Positions 28,502-36,982 of a DNA stretch of 64,000 nucleotides are shown here, piece after piece (positions within the stretch are counted from its first letter, which is position 1; each line of letters begins with the position of its first letter). Origin of the DNA: Myxococcales bacterium (GTDB lineage: Bacteria; Myxococcota; Myxococcia; Myxococcales; JAKAPL01); NCBI GenBank assembly GCA_021783235.1, contig JAJXUD010000002.1, positions 1-64,000 on the forward strand, read 5' to 3'. Under the pieces are notes generated by a model, which saw only the letters and a program-made list of their open reading frames with translations, was not told the origin of the DNA and did not search any database. The position numbers were made by a program, and so were the translations under genes.

Positions 28502-29869
28502 TTATGCCCCCAGCGCCCGCGTGAGCGCGGAGCGGGCGCGCAGCTCCTGGTACTTGGCCCGAATCAGGTTGAGGCGAGCCTGGGTGAGCGCCGCCTGGGA
28601 GTCCAGCAGATCGGTCGTGGTGGCGGCGCCGGCCTTGACGAGGGAGGTCTCCACTCGAAAGGCCTCCTCGGCCTGGGTGATCGCGTCCTGGGCGACTCGC
28701 ACGGCGTTCTCCGCCGCCTTGGTCTGCTCGAGGCGGGTATCGACCTCGAGCGACACCTGCTCGCGTGTTCCCTCGAGGCGCTCGCTCGAGGCGTCTTTCA
28801 GGGCCGCGGCGGCGCGGATCTGGTAGTAGCTCGCACCCCACTCCCAGACGTTCCAGCTCAGGCTCAGCCCCCACATCTCGACCACGTTCGGTATGCCGGG
28901 AGGGAGACCGTCGAGGTACATGACGCTCGCCGAGGCGTTGAGCTCGGGGAGCAGGGAAAAGTCGCGAGCGAGCTGCCGGTGCCGCGCGGCGTCGAGCCCA
29001 AGGGATGCCGATTGGAGCTCGGTCCGGTGCTCGCTGGCGAAGCGGTTCGCCTCCTCGTAGCCCAGGGGGAGCCGTCGTTCGACGATCTCGGATGGTTGCG
29101 CGAAATCGACGTCCGTGGAGTTGGGCGGCATCCCGAGGATCGTGAGGAGTGAAGCTCGAGCAATCTGCTCCTGCACCCCGGCCTGGATCTGTTGCTGGTT
29201 CGCGTTCGCGACCGCGACGTCGACGCGCAGGAGGTCGGCTTTCGTGAGGACGCCGGCCGCGAGACGCGACTGCGCGAGCTTGAGCTGATCCTGGAGCTGC
29301 TCGGCGCTCGCCTTGGCGATGCCCTGGAGGGCGCGCGCCTCGAAGAGGCTCAGGTAGTCCGCCTCGACTTGCTCGCGTACGTCGGCCTCTACGGTCCGCT
29401 CGTCCTCCGCGCTGGCGTCGGCGTCGTCGCCCATGGCGGCATAGTCCTCGCCGAGGTGAAAAAGGCCGGTCAGCGGCTGAGCGATGGTGGCGGTGCCGAG
29501 GCCGAAGCCGAGGTCGTGGATCGGGTAGAAGGGGCCGTTGGCGCAGTCGGGAGGCGGCTTCGACGTCTGGCCGGGCTGCCCCGGCGGTGTGAAGTCGACG
29601 CCGAGCTGGCAGATGTTGATGCCGCTCCCCGGCATGTTGGCCCAGTCATACTGGCCGCTCACGTTCACGACCGGCAAGAGGTGGCCTCGAAGCGAACGCG
29701 ACTGATCGAGCCGAGACTCGGCGGACGCTCGGGCGGCGCGGACGCGCGGGTTTCGGTCTAGCGCGATGCGAACGGCCTCGTCGAGGGCGAGGACATGGGC
29801 GCCGGGCGCCGCCGCCTGTGTCAACGCGGCAGCCGCGAGCTGGCTCAGGATGGCGAAGGCTGCGGTCAT
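28502..29869 (-). CDS. TolC-family outer-membrane efflux channel
   Basis: The protein has 455 residues. A signal peptide (MTAAFAILSQLAAAALTQAAA) is followed by two outer-membrane efflux (OEP) repeats with long coiled coils: LDEAVRIALDRNPRVRAARA in the first and LPELNASASVMY in the second. The C-terminal half ends in LTQARLNLIRAKYQELRARSALTRALGA. It would form the outer exit duct for the EmrAB-type pump encoded just upstream. GGGAGGAAAA stands 3-4 nt before the ATG. The 127-nt gap to the adaptor gene shows no clear terminator. Confidence 0.88.
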   Translation of the reverse strand: MTAAFAILSQLAAAALTQAAAPGAHVLALDEAVRIALDRNPRVRAARASAESRLDQSRSLRGHLLPVVNVSGQYDWANMPGSGINICQLGVDFTPPGQPGQTSKPPPDCANGPFYPIHDLGFGLGTATIAQPLTGLFHLGEDYAAMGDDADASAEDERTVEADVREQVEADYLSLFEARALQGIAKASAEQLQDQLKLAQSRLAAGVLTKADLLRVDVAVANANQQQIQAGVQEQIARASLLTILGMPPNSTDVDFAQPSEIVERRLPLGYEEANRFASEHRTELQSASLGLDAARHRQLARDFSLLPELNASASVMYLDGLPPGIPNVVEMWGLSLSWNVWEWGASYYQIRAAAALKDASSERLEGTREQVSLEVDTRLEQTKAAENAVRVAQDAITQAEEAFRVETSLVKAGAATTTDLLDSQAALTQARLNLIRAKYQELRARSALTRALGA

Positions 29870-29996
29870 CGGTTTTCCTCCCAGGGCTGGGGAACGGTAC
29901 GTCGACGGACAGGGGGCGAGGAGCGGCTGTCGCCACCGCTCGCGCGAGTCGAGCGGCGGCGCTCACTGAGCCGCCCCGACGCTCCGCCGGGGTCTT

Positions 29997-31226
29997 CTAT
30001 TTCTCGTAGACGGTCACGTCGGCCGAGAGGCCCGCGGCGAGACGGAGCTCCTTCGGGGGGCTCTCGAGCTTGATGCGAACCGGCACGCGCTGCACGACCT
30101 TGACGAAGTTCCCGGAGGCGTTGTCCGGCGGCAGAAGGCTGAAGCGCGCGCCCGTGCCTCCGCTCAGGCTTTCGACCACTCCGCGAAGCGTTCGGCCCGG
30201 GAAGGCGTCGACCGAGATCTCGGCCCGCTGGCCTGCCCGCATCTCGCCGATCTGCGTCTCCTTGAAGTTCGCCTCGACGTAGACCTCGTCCGGAACGAGC
30301 TCGGCAATCGGCTGGCCGGCCGAGACCAGCTCTCCAGGCTGAAGCTTCAGCTTGCTGACGACGCCATCGATGGGAGCGACGAGCTTCGTGTACGACAGCT
30401 GCAGCCGCGCGAGGGTCAACGAGGCTTGGGACGCGGCCACCTGCGCCTCGGCCGCGTCGGCCTTGGCCTTCGCCGCCTGGATCTGAGCCTCGATGGGCTT
30501 GGCCGCACCGAGTCGACCCTCCGCCTCGTTGACACGGGAGCGCGCCGAACGCTCGGCCTCCTCGGCGGCGGAGAGCTGAGCGCGCGACTGGGCGACCTGC
30601 GCGCTCGCGGCGTCGTAGCCGATCTCCGCCGAGTCCATCCGCTCCTGGGGCACCGCCTGATCGGCGAAGAGCTGCTTCGTCCGGTCGAGGTCGATCTTAG
30701 CCTTGTGTGCCTCGGCCTCCGCGCGGGCCAGCCCGGCGCGGGCCGCCTCGACCTGAGCCTTGGCGGAGACGACGCCCACCGACGAGCCCGAGAGGGCGGC
30801 CTCGGCCGTCGTGAGGCCGCCGGTGGCGGACGCCTGCGTGATCTTCAGGCCGGCCTCGGCCACCAGTGCCTGGGCTTCGGCGAGCGAGAGCTGCGCCTCG
30901 GCCTGCTTCTCCCTCGCCTCGTAATCGGCGGGATCGATCTCGACGAGCAGCTGGCCCGCCTTCACGCGCTGGTTGTCGGCGACGTCCACCTTGGCGACGG
31001 CGCCGCCGACCCTGGGAGCGATTGGCTCGACGTCCGCTTCGATCTGGGCGTCGTCGGTCGAGACCTGATCGCGGGTGACGAAGAGGTAGACGCCGATGAC
31101 CGCGAGGACCAGCGCGAGGACGACGGCGAGAATTCCGAAGGCACGCTTCGAGGAGCCGCGGCCGCCTTCGGCGCCCGGCAGCTTGGCGACCTCTGCGTCG
31201 CGTGAGTTGGTGGCGGTGCTTTCCAT
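29997..31226 (-). CDS. EmrA/HlyD-type membrane fusion protein
   Basis: The protein has 409 residues. A short cytoplasmic tail and one membrane helix (about 30-50) are followed by VSTDDAQIEADVEPIAPRVGG, the EmrA signature start of the lipoyl half-motif. A long Ala/Glu-rich coiled coil comes next, then YTKLVAPIDGVVSKLKLQPGE and a beta-barrel domain. It links the inner-membrane transporter to the TolC-like channel. It lies 10 nt behind the transporter gene and is clearly co-transcribed. Confidence 0.9.
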   Translation of the reverse strand: MESTATNSRDAEVAKLPGAEGGRGSSKRAFGILAVVLALVLAVIGVYLFVTRDQVSTDDAQIEADVEPIAPRVGGAVAKVDVADNQRVKAGQLLVEIDPADYEAREKQAEAQLSLAEAQALVAEAGLKITQASATGGLTTAEAALSGSSVGVVSAKAQVEAARAGLARAEAEAHKAKIDLDRTKQLFADQAVPQERMDSAEIGYDAASAQVAQSRAQLSAAEEAERSARSRVNEAEGRLGAAKPIEAQIQAAKAKADAAEAQVAASQASLTLARLQLSYTKLVAPIDGVVSKLKLQPGELVSAGQPIAELVPDEVYVEANFKETQIGEMRAGQRAEISVDAFPGRTLRGVVESLSGGTGARFSLLPPDNASGNFVKVVQRVPVRIKLESPPKELRLAAGLSADVTVYEK

Positions 31227-31236
31227 GGCGATCTCC

Positions 31237-32841
31237 TTACATTTCGACGACGAGGTGCTCTGGGGCGGCGACGCCTCGCTTCACCTTGAGGAACCAGAGC
31301 AGCGGGAGGCTGAAGAGGAAGCAGAGCCCTTGGAGGACGAAGGCCCGCTCGAACGCGAGGACCGTCGACTGCTGAAGGGCGATGAAGTGGAACATCGCGA
31401 GCGCCGGGTTGGTCCCGGGGGCGGCGAGGCCGCGCATGGCGAGCCCGGCGCGAAGTTGCTGAAGACGGAACACGACCTCGGGCCTCGTCGGAACGAAGTG
31501 ACGGAGCAGGTCGCCGCGCGCCCGCACGGTGTCCCGCGAGAAGGCGGTCGCGAAGGCCGCGACGCCGATGCTGCCGCCCACCTGGCGGAGCAGGCTCGAG
31601 AGGCCGGTGGCGTCGGTCATCTCCTCGCGCCGGACGGTCGAGAGGCTCGCGGCCGTGAGCGGCACGAAGAGGCACGAGAAGCCGATCCCCTGAACGAGCA
31701 TCGGCAGGATGATGTTCGACTCGCCGCTCTGGAGCGTGAGGTGGCTCTCGAGGAAGGCGCCGATGCCGAAGAGGACGACCCCGATGGCCACGGTGACGCG
31801 GGGCGAGACGTGGTTGTAGAGCTTGCCGACGATGGGGGTGGCCACGAACATGATCGCGGAGCGCGGGAGAAGCGAGAGGCCGGACTGAGTCGCCGTGAAG
31901 CCGAGCATCTCCTGCATGAAGAGCGGCAAGAAGAACATGTTCGCCATCAGCACCGCGAACATGACCGATGAGATCAGCGTCCCCGCCGTGAAGGTCCGGT
32001 CGCGCAGGATCCGCAGGTTCACGGCCGGGACCTCGGCGGTCAGCTCGCGGACGACGAAGGCCGCGAGCGCGAAGACGGCGACCAGCGCGAGGACGCAGAT
32101 GAAGGGCGAATTGAACCAGTCGTCGCGGTCGCCCTGCTCGAGGAAGGTCTGCAGCGAGGCGAGGCCCATGCACATGAACGCGATGCCCTGCCAGTCGAAG
32201 TTCTTACGAGCGCGCTCAGCCCGCGCCCGCGCCGCCTCTTTCAGGTCGTCCGCCTCCGGCACGAAGGCGGTGACCATCACCAGCCCAAGGAGGCCGATGG
32301 GGATGTTCACGTAGAAGATCCAGGGCCAGCTGTAGGTATCGGTGAGCAGGCCGCCGAGCGTGGGGCCGAGGGCGGGTCCAATCATGACGGCCAGGCCGAA
32401 AATGGCCATCGCCATGCCCTGCTCCTCCCTCGGAAACGTCTGCTGGAGGATGGCCTGCTCCGTCGGCTGGAGGGCCCCGGCGCCGAAGCCCTGGATGCAG
32501 CGGAAGATGATGAGGGTCGGCAGGGTTCGCGCGAGGCCGCAAAGCGCGGAGCCGACGAGGAAGATGACGAGGCAGATGAGGTAGAGCCGCTTCTGGCCGA
32601 TGAAGGACCCGAGGAAGGCGGTCAGGGGCATGACGAGCACGGTCGCGACGATGTAGGCGGTCGAGATCCAGGTGATCTCCTCGATGGTCGCGCCCACCGT
32701 GCCGCGAATGTGCGGCAGCGCCACGTTGACGATGCTCGAATCGAGCGCTCCCATCAGCGTCCCGAAGGTGATGGAGACGGTGATGAGCCACTTGTTCGGC
32801 GCGGGGCGCGCCGGCCGTACGAGGGCGAGCTCGCCGTTCAT
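31237..32841 (-). CDS. DHA2-family MFS drug transporter, EmrB/QacA type
   Basis: The protein has 534 residues with about 14 membrane helices. Motif A region GSFIGQKRLYLICL and motif C region GPALGPTLGG mark the DHA2 drug:H+ antiporters. The helix-1 motif reads DSSIVNVALPHI. I place the start at 32841 because it gives the normal family N-terminus and overlaps the TetR stop in ATGA. It forms a tripartite pump with the EmrA-like and TolC-like genes downstream. The transporter across the divergent promoter is a close paralogue with many shared segments. Confidence 0.92.
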   Translation of the reverse strand: MNGELALVRPARPAPNKWLITVSITFGTLMGALDSSIVNVALPHIRGTVGATIEEITWISTAYIVATVLVMPLTAFLGSFIGQKRLYLICLVIFLVGSALCGLARTLPTLIIFRCIQGFGAGALQPTEQAILQQTFPREEQGMAMAIFGLAVMIGPALGPTLGGLLTDTYSWPWIFYVNIPIGLLGLVMVTAFVPEADDLKEAARARAERARKNFDWQGIAFMCMGLASLQTFLEQGDRDDWFNSPFICVLALVAVFALAAFVVRELTAEVPAVNLRILRDRTFTAGTLISSVMFAVLMANMFFLPLFMQEMLGFTATQSGLSLLPRSAIMFVATPIVGKLYNHVSPRVTVAIGVVLFGIGAFLESHLTLQSGESNIILPMLVQGIGFSCLFVPLTAASLSTVRREEMTDATGLSSLLRQVGGSIGVAAFATAFSRDTVRARGDLLRHFVPTRPEVVFRLQQLRAGLAMRGLAAPGTNPALAMFHFIALQQSTVLAFERAFVLQGLCFLFSLPLLWFLKVKRGVAAPEHLVVEM

Positions 32842-33479
32842 CGAGAGGCCCCGCGGAGGAAGAGCTCGGAGATCTGCCGCAGCCGGTCGGAGAGGGTGGG
32901 GGTCTTCGCGTCCAGGAGGGCGCGGATCGCCATCGTCCGCACCATGCCGACCAGCATGGCCCCGAGGAAGCCCGGCTCCTCGTCGCGCAGGACCCGCTCG
33001 CGCCGGCCAGTCTCGATCAGCCGCTCGGCCTGGCGGTAGATCTCGGAGAAGGGTCCGTCGCGATGCGCCCAGGCGATCCGGTTCGAGTGGGACGGAGAGC
33101 ATTCCGCCTGGATGAGGACGGAGTAGAGTGCGCGCTGGGCGTCGAAGAAGCCGAGGAGCTCGCGCAGGAAGACCTCGAGCCGCTCGCCAAAGGGTTGCCC
33201 CCGGCTCGTGCGCTCGATGGCCTTGAGGCGGTCTGCGAGCAGGCGGGTTCTCTCGTCCATGACCGCCGCGAGCAAGGCCTGTCGGTCCGCGAAGTAGTTG
33301 TAGACCGTGCCAACGGCAACGCCGGCCCTCGAGGCGATCTCCTCCATCTTCGCCGCCTGGAGACCGTCTTGGGCGAAGATGGCCGCGGCGGCGTCGAGAA
33401 TCTGATCCCGGACCAACCCCCGGACCTTCTCGCGCAGGCTCGCGTGCGCCTTGGCTCCTGGATGTGAATCTTGATTCAT
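32838..33479 (-). CDS. TetR/AcrR-family repressor of the efflux genes
   Basis: The protein has 213 residues. The N-terminal helix-turn-helix is typical: ILDAAAAIFAQDGLQAAKMEEIASRAGVAVGTVYNYFADRQALL. The remainder is the helical ligand-binding domain. The first five codons lie inside a 14-bp palindrome that also covers the -35 of the divergent transporter, which suggests autoregulation. No Shine-Dalgarno sequence precedes the ATG. A TTG further in, at the start of LVRDQILDAAAA, has a purine-rich stretch before it and is an alternative start. It is first in the pump operon, with a 4-base overlap to emrB. Confidence 0.88.
   Translation of the reverse strand: MNQDSHPGAKAHASLREKVRGLVRDQILDAAAAIFAQDGLQAAKMEEIASRAGVAVGTVYNYFADRQALLAAVMDERTRLLADRLKAIERTSRGQPFGERLEVFLRELLGFFDAQRALYSVLIQAECSPSHSNRIAWAHRDGPFSEIYRQAERLIETGRRERVLRDEEPGFLGAMLVGMVRTMAIRALLDAKTPTLSDRLRQISELFLRGASR
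33465..33478. promoter_or_regulatory. palindromic operator at the tetR start codon
   Basis: TGAATCTTGATTCA is a perfect inverted repeat with 6-bp arms and a 2-bp centre. It covers tetR codons 1-5 and most of the -35 box of the divergent transporter promoter. The position is ideal for repression of both genes by the TetR protein. Binding itself is inferred. Confidence 0.55.
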
Positions 33480-33498
33480 TTGGTGAACTCTGTATAAA
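33471..33498 (+). promoter_or_regulatory. promoter of the divergent DHA2 transporter
   Basis: TTGATT at 33471-33476 and TATAAA at 33493-33498 are 16 nt apart. The -10 ends 8 nt before the ATG at 33507, so the mRNA would start at or just before the start codon. Confidence 0.6.
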
Positions 33499-33519
33499 GC
33501 CGCTGCATGGCAGCGTCAA
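33491..33519 (-). promoter_or_regulatory. promoter of the tetR-emrB-emrA-tolC operon
   Basis: On the minus strand TTGACG (33514-33519) and TATACA (33491-33496) are 17 nt apart. The -35 lies within codons 3-5 of the divergent transporter and the -10 overlaps that gene's own -10. The two promoters therefore exclude each other. The tetR ATG follows the -10 by 11 nt. Confidence 0.55.
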
Positions 33520-35087
33520 GCACGACCGCTCCCCAGGTCAACAAGTGGACCGTCACCATCGCGGTGACGGTGGGCACCTTGATGGGCGCCATCGACTCGA
33601 GCATCGTCAACGTGGCGCTGCCCCACATGCGCGGTACGCTGGGCGCGAGCATTCAGGAGATCACCTGGGTCTCCACGGGCTACATCGTTGCGATGGTCAT
33701 CGTGATGCCGCTCGTCGCGTGGCTTGGGACGGTCTTCGGCCGCAAGCGCGTCTATCTCTTCTGCCTGGGCCTCTTCCTCGTGGGCTCGTTCTTTTGCGGC
33801 GCCGCCCGGTCGCTGTCGACGCTCGTGATCTTCCGGATCGTTCAGGGCCTCGGCGCGGGCGCCCTGCAGCCCACCGAGCAGGCGATCCTCCGCGAGACCT
33901 TCCCCCTCGAGGAGCAGGGGATGGCGATGGGGCTCTACGGGCTCGCCGTCATGATTGGTCCTGCGCTCGGGCCGACCCTGGGCGGCTACATCGTCGACAA
34001 CTTCGAGTGGCCCTGGATCTTCTACATCAACATCCCCATCGGCATCATCGGAATCCTCATGGTGCAGCGCTTCATCCACGATCCCGAGCATGCGAAGGCC
34101 CGCGGCGGACCGGCGAGGATCGACTTCGTCGGAATCCTCTTCCTCGTGGCGGGGCTCGGGCTCCTACAGACCGTCCTCGAGAAGGGCAACGAGAACGATT
34201 GGTTTCAGAGCGCCTTCATCGCGGCGATGGCGCTCGCGGCGGTCGTGTCGCTCGCCATCTTCGTGGTTCAGGAGCTGACGTCCGAGCAGCCGGCCGTCGA
34301 TCTGCGCATCCTGAAGAACCTCTCGTTCACCTCGGGCACGCTCGTGGGGGCCATCCTGGGCGCCGCGCTCTTCGGGAGCATGTTCCTCCTGCCGCTCTTC
34401 ATGCAGGAGTTGCTCGGCTACGACGCGACCCAATCCGGGCTCGCGTTGATGCCGCGCGCCCTCGCGATGATCGTGATGATGCCGCTCGCCGGCATGCTCT
34501 ACAATCGGCTCGGGCACTACCTCCAGGTTCCGCTCGGCCTCGGCCTCTCCGCCCTCGCGACCTTCCTCATGTCGCACTTCACGCTCCAGTCGGGAACCTG
34601 GCAGATCCTCCTGCCGCAGATCCTACAGGGAATCGGCTTCAGCCTCATGTTCGTCTCTCTCTCCACGGTGACGCTCTCCACCATCCGCCGCGAGCAGATG
34701 ACCAACGCCACCGGCCTCTACAACCTGATCCGACAGCTCGGTGGCAGCTTCGGCGTCGCGATCTTCGCGACCTTCCTCGAGAATCGCCGCGAGCTGGCGC
34801 ACAACTCGATCATCGCGCACCTCGTGCCGACCCGCGGCGCCGTACAGCAGCGGCTCGCCATGCTCTCGAGCGGCCTCGGTTCGCGGGCCGGAGTCCACGG
34901 CGGCACGGCGCATCGGATGGGGCTCGGGGCGCTGGCGTTCGAGGTCTACCGGCAGTCGGCGACGATGGGCTACGAGCAGACCTTCCTCTGGGTGGCGCTG
35001 CTCATCGGCGGCTGCATCCCGCTCGTCTTCCTCATTCGGAAGGGGAAGGGGCAGAGGAAGCTCGGACCGGAAGTGCTGGCCGAGTAG
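33507..35087 (+). CDS. second DHA2-family MFS transporter
   Basis: The protein has 526 residues with about 14 helices. It shares the DHA2 signatures of its neighbour: DSSIVNVALPHM, GTVFGRKRVYLFCLG, a GALQPTEQAIL segment and GPALGPTLGGYIVD. It reads away from the tetR operon across only 27 bp and has no adaptor or channel gene of its own. It could use the EmrA and TolC-like proteins encoded opposite, or work alone. It has no ribosome-binding site; the promoter -10 is 8 nt before the ATG. The convergent lipoprotein gene ends 2 nt after its stop. Confidence 0.9.
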   Translation: MAASSTTAPQVNKWTVTIAVTVGTLMGAIDSSIVNVALPHMRGTLGASIQEITWVSTGYIVAMVIVMPLVAWLGTVFGRKRVYLFCLGLFLVGSFFCGAARSLSTLVIFRIVQGLGAGALQPTEQAILRETFPLEEQGMAMGLYGLAVMIGPALGPTLGGYIVDNFEWPWIFYINIPIGIIGILMVQRFIHDPEHAKARGGPARIDFVGILFLVAGLGLLQTVLEKGNENDWFQSAFIAAMALAAVVSLAIFVVQELTSEQPAVDLRILKNLSFTSGTLVGAILGAALFGSMFLLPLFMQELLGYDATQSGLALMPRALAMIVMMPLAGMLYNRLGHYLQVPLGLGLSALATFLMSHFTLQSGTWQILLPQILQGIGFSLMFVSLSTVTLSTIRREQMTNATGLYNLIRQLGGSFGVAIFATFLENRRELAHNSIIAHLVPTRGAVQQRLAMLSSGLGSRAGVHGGTAHRMGLGALAFEVYRQSATMGYEQTFLWVALLIGGCIPLVFLIRKGKGQRKLGPEVLAE

Positions 35088-35089
35088 GT

Positions 35090-36193
35090 TCAGCCGGTGG
35101 TGATGACGCGACGGCTGATCGAGGCCGATTCGATCCCGACCCCGGCCGGGAAGGTCGAGGCGAAGTGAATCGAGAAGATCCGGATCCGGCACTTGCCCAG
35201 CGTGGGGCAGCTGTTCGCCTTGAGCGTGTATGGCGACGTGACGCTCTGCTGGTAGAGCTGAAGGGTCTCGGGGCTCGAGCTGGCGTCGAGGACCTCGATG
35301 TCGTCCTCCTCGGTTCCCGGCGCGCTCACCCAGGTGATCGTCTGATCGCTCGAGGCGGCGAGCGGGCTCGGGACCGAGAGCGAGTTCGGGCCCTGCGTCA
35401 GCGGCTCATTGTCCACGACGCAGCTTCCGTTCGGGTAGCCCTTGCCTCGCACCGCGAATCGGTAGTTCCCCGCGACCGCCGAGGTCCCCGAGGAGGTCCA
35501 GGCATAGCGGCCGTCGAGGTAGGGATTGCCGCTGCCTGAGCGCTGATTGAGCGCCAGGGTGGTGCCGCTCGGGTCGGTCGCGATCACCGTGGCGTTGGCG
35601 AGCTCGCCCGCGCCGGTGATGTCGGGCACCTCGGCGATCAGGGCGAGGAGGAGCGTCTCGGGAACGTCCACGTCGAAGTCGGACCAGGCGGAGCAGACGG
35701 CGGTGTTGACGTCGACGGTGATGGGAGACGGTCCCGGGGAGGCGGGGTGCGGGTCGATCCCGAAGCGGTCGCCTGGCTGCGCGGGGTTACCGTCGCCGTC
35801 GAGATCGTACTGGGCCGCGAGGTAGTACGAGCCGCCGGCGTCGACCCCCTCGAACGAGAAGGTGCCGCCGTCGCCCGCGATCACCGTCGCCTGCGGCGCC
35901 TCGATGCCGCCGTCCGAGACGTTCGGGTAATGGTCCCACTCGTAGACCCAGGCGAGGTTCGAAGGGATGGCTCCCCCGTTGAGGGCGACCGTGCCGTAGA
36001 GCCCCGTGCCGGCGTCGCTTCCCGCCCCCCCGTCCATCCCGATGGCGCCCCCGGAGGGCTCGCACTGACCCGACTGGCAGCTCTGGCCCGAGGGGCAGAC
36101 GGTGCTGTCCTGGCAGAGCGCGCCGGTCTCGTTCGGCGGACAGGCGGCGAGCGCCAGCGCCGCGACGGCGAGAGGGGAGACGAGACGGTTCAT
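35090..36193 (-). CDS. surface lipoprotein of unknown function
   Basis: The protein has 367 residues. The signal MNRLVSPLAVAALALAAC has lipobox LAAC (Cys18). A short Cys-rich motif follows (CQDSTVCPSGQSCQSGQCEPSGG) together with a DGGAGSDAG linker, both common in myxobacterial surface proteins. The rest appears to be two or three beta-sandwich segments (for example GLYGTVALNGGAIPSNLAWVY and ANATVIATDPSGTTLAL). No enzymatic motif is visible. The start overlaps the stop of the TPR gene upstream (ATGA), so the two proteins may act together. Confidence 0.6.
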   Translation of the reverse strand: MNRLVSPLAVAALALAACPPNETGALCQDSTVCPSGQSCQSGQCEPSGGAIGMDGGAGSDAGTGLYGTVALNGGAIPSNLAWVYEWDHYPNVSDGGIEAPQATVIAGDGGTFSFEGVDAGGSYYLAAQYDLDGDGNPAQPGDRFGIDPHPASPGPSPITVDVNTAVCSAWSDFDVDVPETLLLALIAEVPDITGAGELANATVIATDPSGTTLALNQRSGSGNPYLDGRYAWTSSGTSAVAGNYRFAVRGKGYPNGSCVVDNEPLTQGPNSLSVPSPLAASSDQTITWVSAPGTEEDDIEVLDASSSPETLQLYQQSVTSPYTLKANSCPTLGKCRIRIFSIHFASTFPAGVGIESASISRRVITTG

Positions 36194-36873
36194 CGGCCAT
36201 CCTCGAGGACGTAGACCACGGCGCCCGCGATCGCGAGCGCCGCCCCGACCCCGTAGCCGACGAGCGCCCCGGTCCAGAGCCCGTTCGCGCTGCCGTACTG
36301 CGAGGCGATCTGGCTCCGGGTCAGCGGCGCGACCGTCGGCTGCGCGGCGGCCTGCGAGGCGAAGAAATTGAGCGTCCCGCCGGTGAGGAGGCCGGCGGCC
36401 CCGGCGCCGAAGAAGATCTCGCTGAGCAGGTGGCCGCGCGGACGCCTTTGGTCGGCCGTCGCCTCGGGTGAGGCGGGCGCCCTCTCGGGGCCGGTCACGA
36501 GGATGGGGGCGGGCGCGCTCGTTTGGCTCAGCTTCGCATCGATCGAGGCGATCGTCGTCTCGACCGCCGGCCGGTCGTCGGCGTCGGGCTTTCGCTCGAG
36601 GTACTGAACGTAAAAGCGCCGGGCGTTCGGCAGGTCCGCGAGCTTCTCGTACGCCTGGGCGGTGTCGAAGCTCAGGGCGGCGTTCGGCGCCCTCTCGTCG
36701 GCGGCCTGGAAGTCCGCGATGGCCCGTGAGTAGTCCCCGGCGCGGTATTCGCGGACGCCCGCCTCGTAGCGCGCCTTGGCCTCAGGGTCGACGTCGGCCC
36801 GCGCCGCGTCCGACGCGCAGAGCGCGCTCCCGAGCGAGAGGACCAGCACGAAGCGGACGAGCGGAGAGCGCAT
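36190..36873 (-). CDS. exported TPR protein with membrane-helix C-terminus
   Basis: The protein has 227 residues. A signal peptide (MRSPLVRFVLVLSLGSALC...) is followed by TPR-like helices with PEAKARYEAGVREYRAGDYSRAIADF and NARRFYVQYLERKPDADD. A charged linker leads to a region with two hydrophobic stretches near the end (LLSEIFFGAGAAGLLTGG and LVGYGVGAALAIAGAVVYVL). I chose the ATG at 36873 because it starts the signal peptide. The lipoprotein gene overlaps its stop. A good promoter lies directly upstream. Confidence 0.65.
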   Translation of the reverse strand: MRSPLVRFVLVLSLGSALCASDAARADVDPEAKARYEAGVREYRAGDYSRAIADFQAADERAPNAALSFDTAQAYEKLADLPNARRFYVQYLERKPDADDRPAVETTIASIDAKLSQTSAPAPILVTGPERAPASPEATADQRRPRGHLLSEIFFGAGAAGLLTGGTLNFFASQAAAQPTVAPLTRSQIASQYGSANGLWTGALVGYGVGAALAIAGAVVYVLEDGR

Positions 36874-36883
36874 GGCGGGCTGG

Positions 36884-36912
36884 ATTATGGACGAACGGAC
36901 GAGCGCCCTCAA
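36884..36912 (-). promoter_or_regulatory. promoter of the TPR-lipoprotein pair
   Basis: On the minus strand TTGAGG (36907-36912) and CATAAT (36884-36889) are 17 nt apart. The -10 ends 10 nt before the ATG at 36873 and no Shine-Dalgarno sequence fits between them. Confidence 0.5.
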
Positions 36913-36930
36913 CCTCCCCCGGTGCCTCGT

Positions 36931-36960
36931 TTGACAGAGGGCGCCGCGGGCCCGTAGCGT
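36931..36960 (+). promoter_or_regulatory. promoter of gpsA
   Basis: A perfect TTGACA (36931-36936) and TAGCGT (36955-36960) are 18 nt apart. They stand back to back with the divergent promoter at 36884-36912. Confidence 0.5.
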
Positions 36961-36982
36961 CGACGGCAGGAGGTGACCGCTG

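Noticed and set aside
31237-33519. 760-residue fusion of the TetR region with the EmrB-like transporter
   Set aside because: The N-terminal part is a shadow of tetR in another frame; the transporter has its own start at 32841 overlapping the tetR stop.
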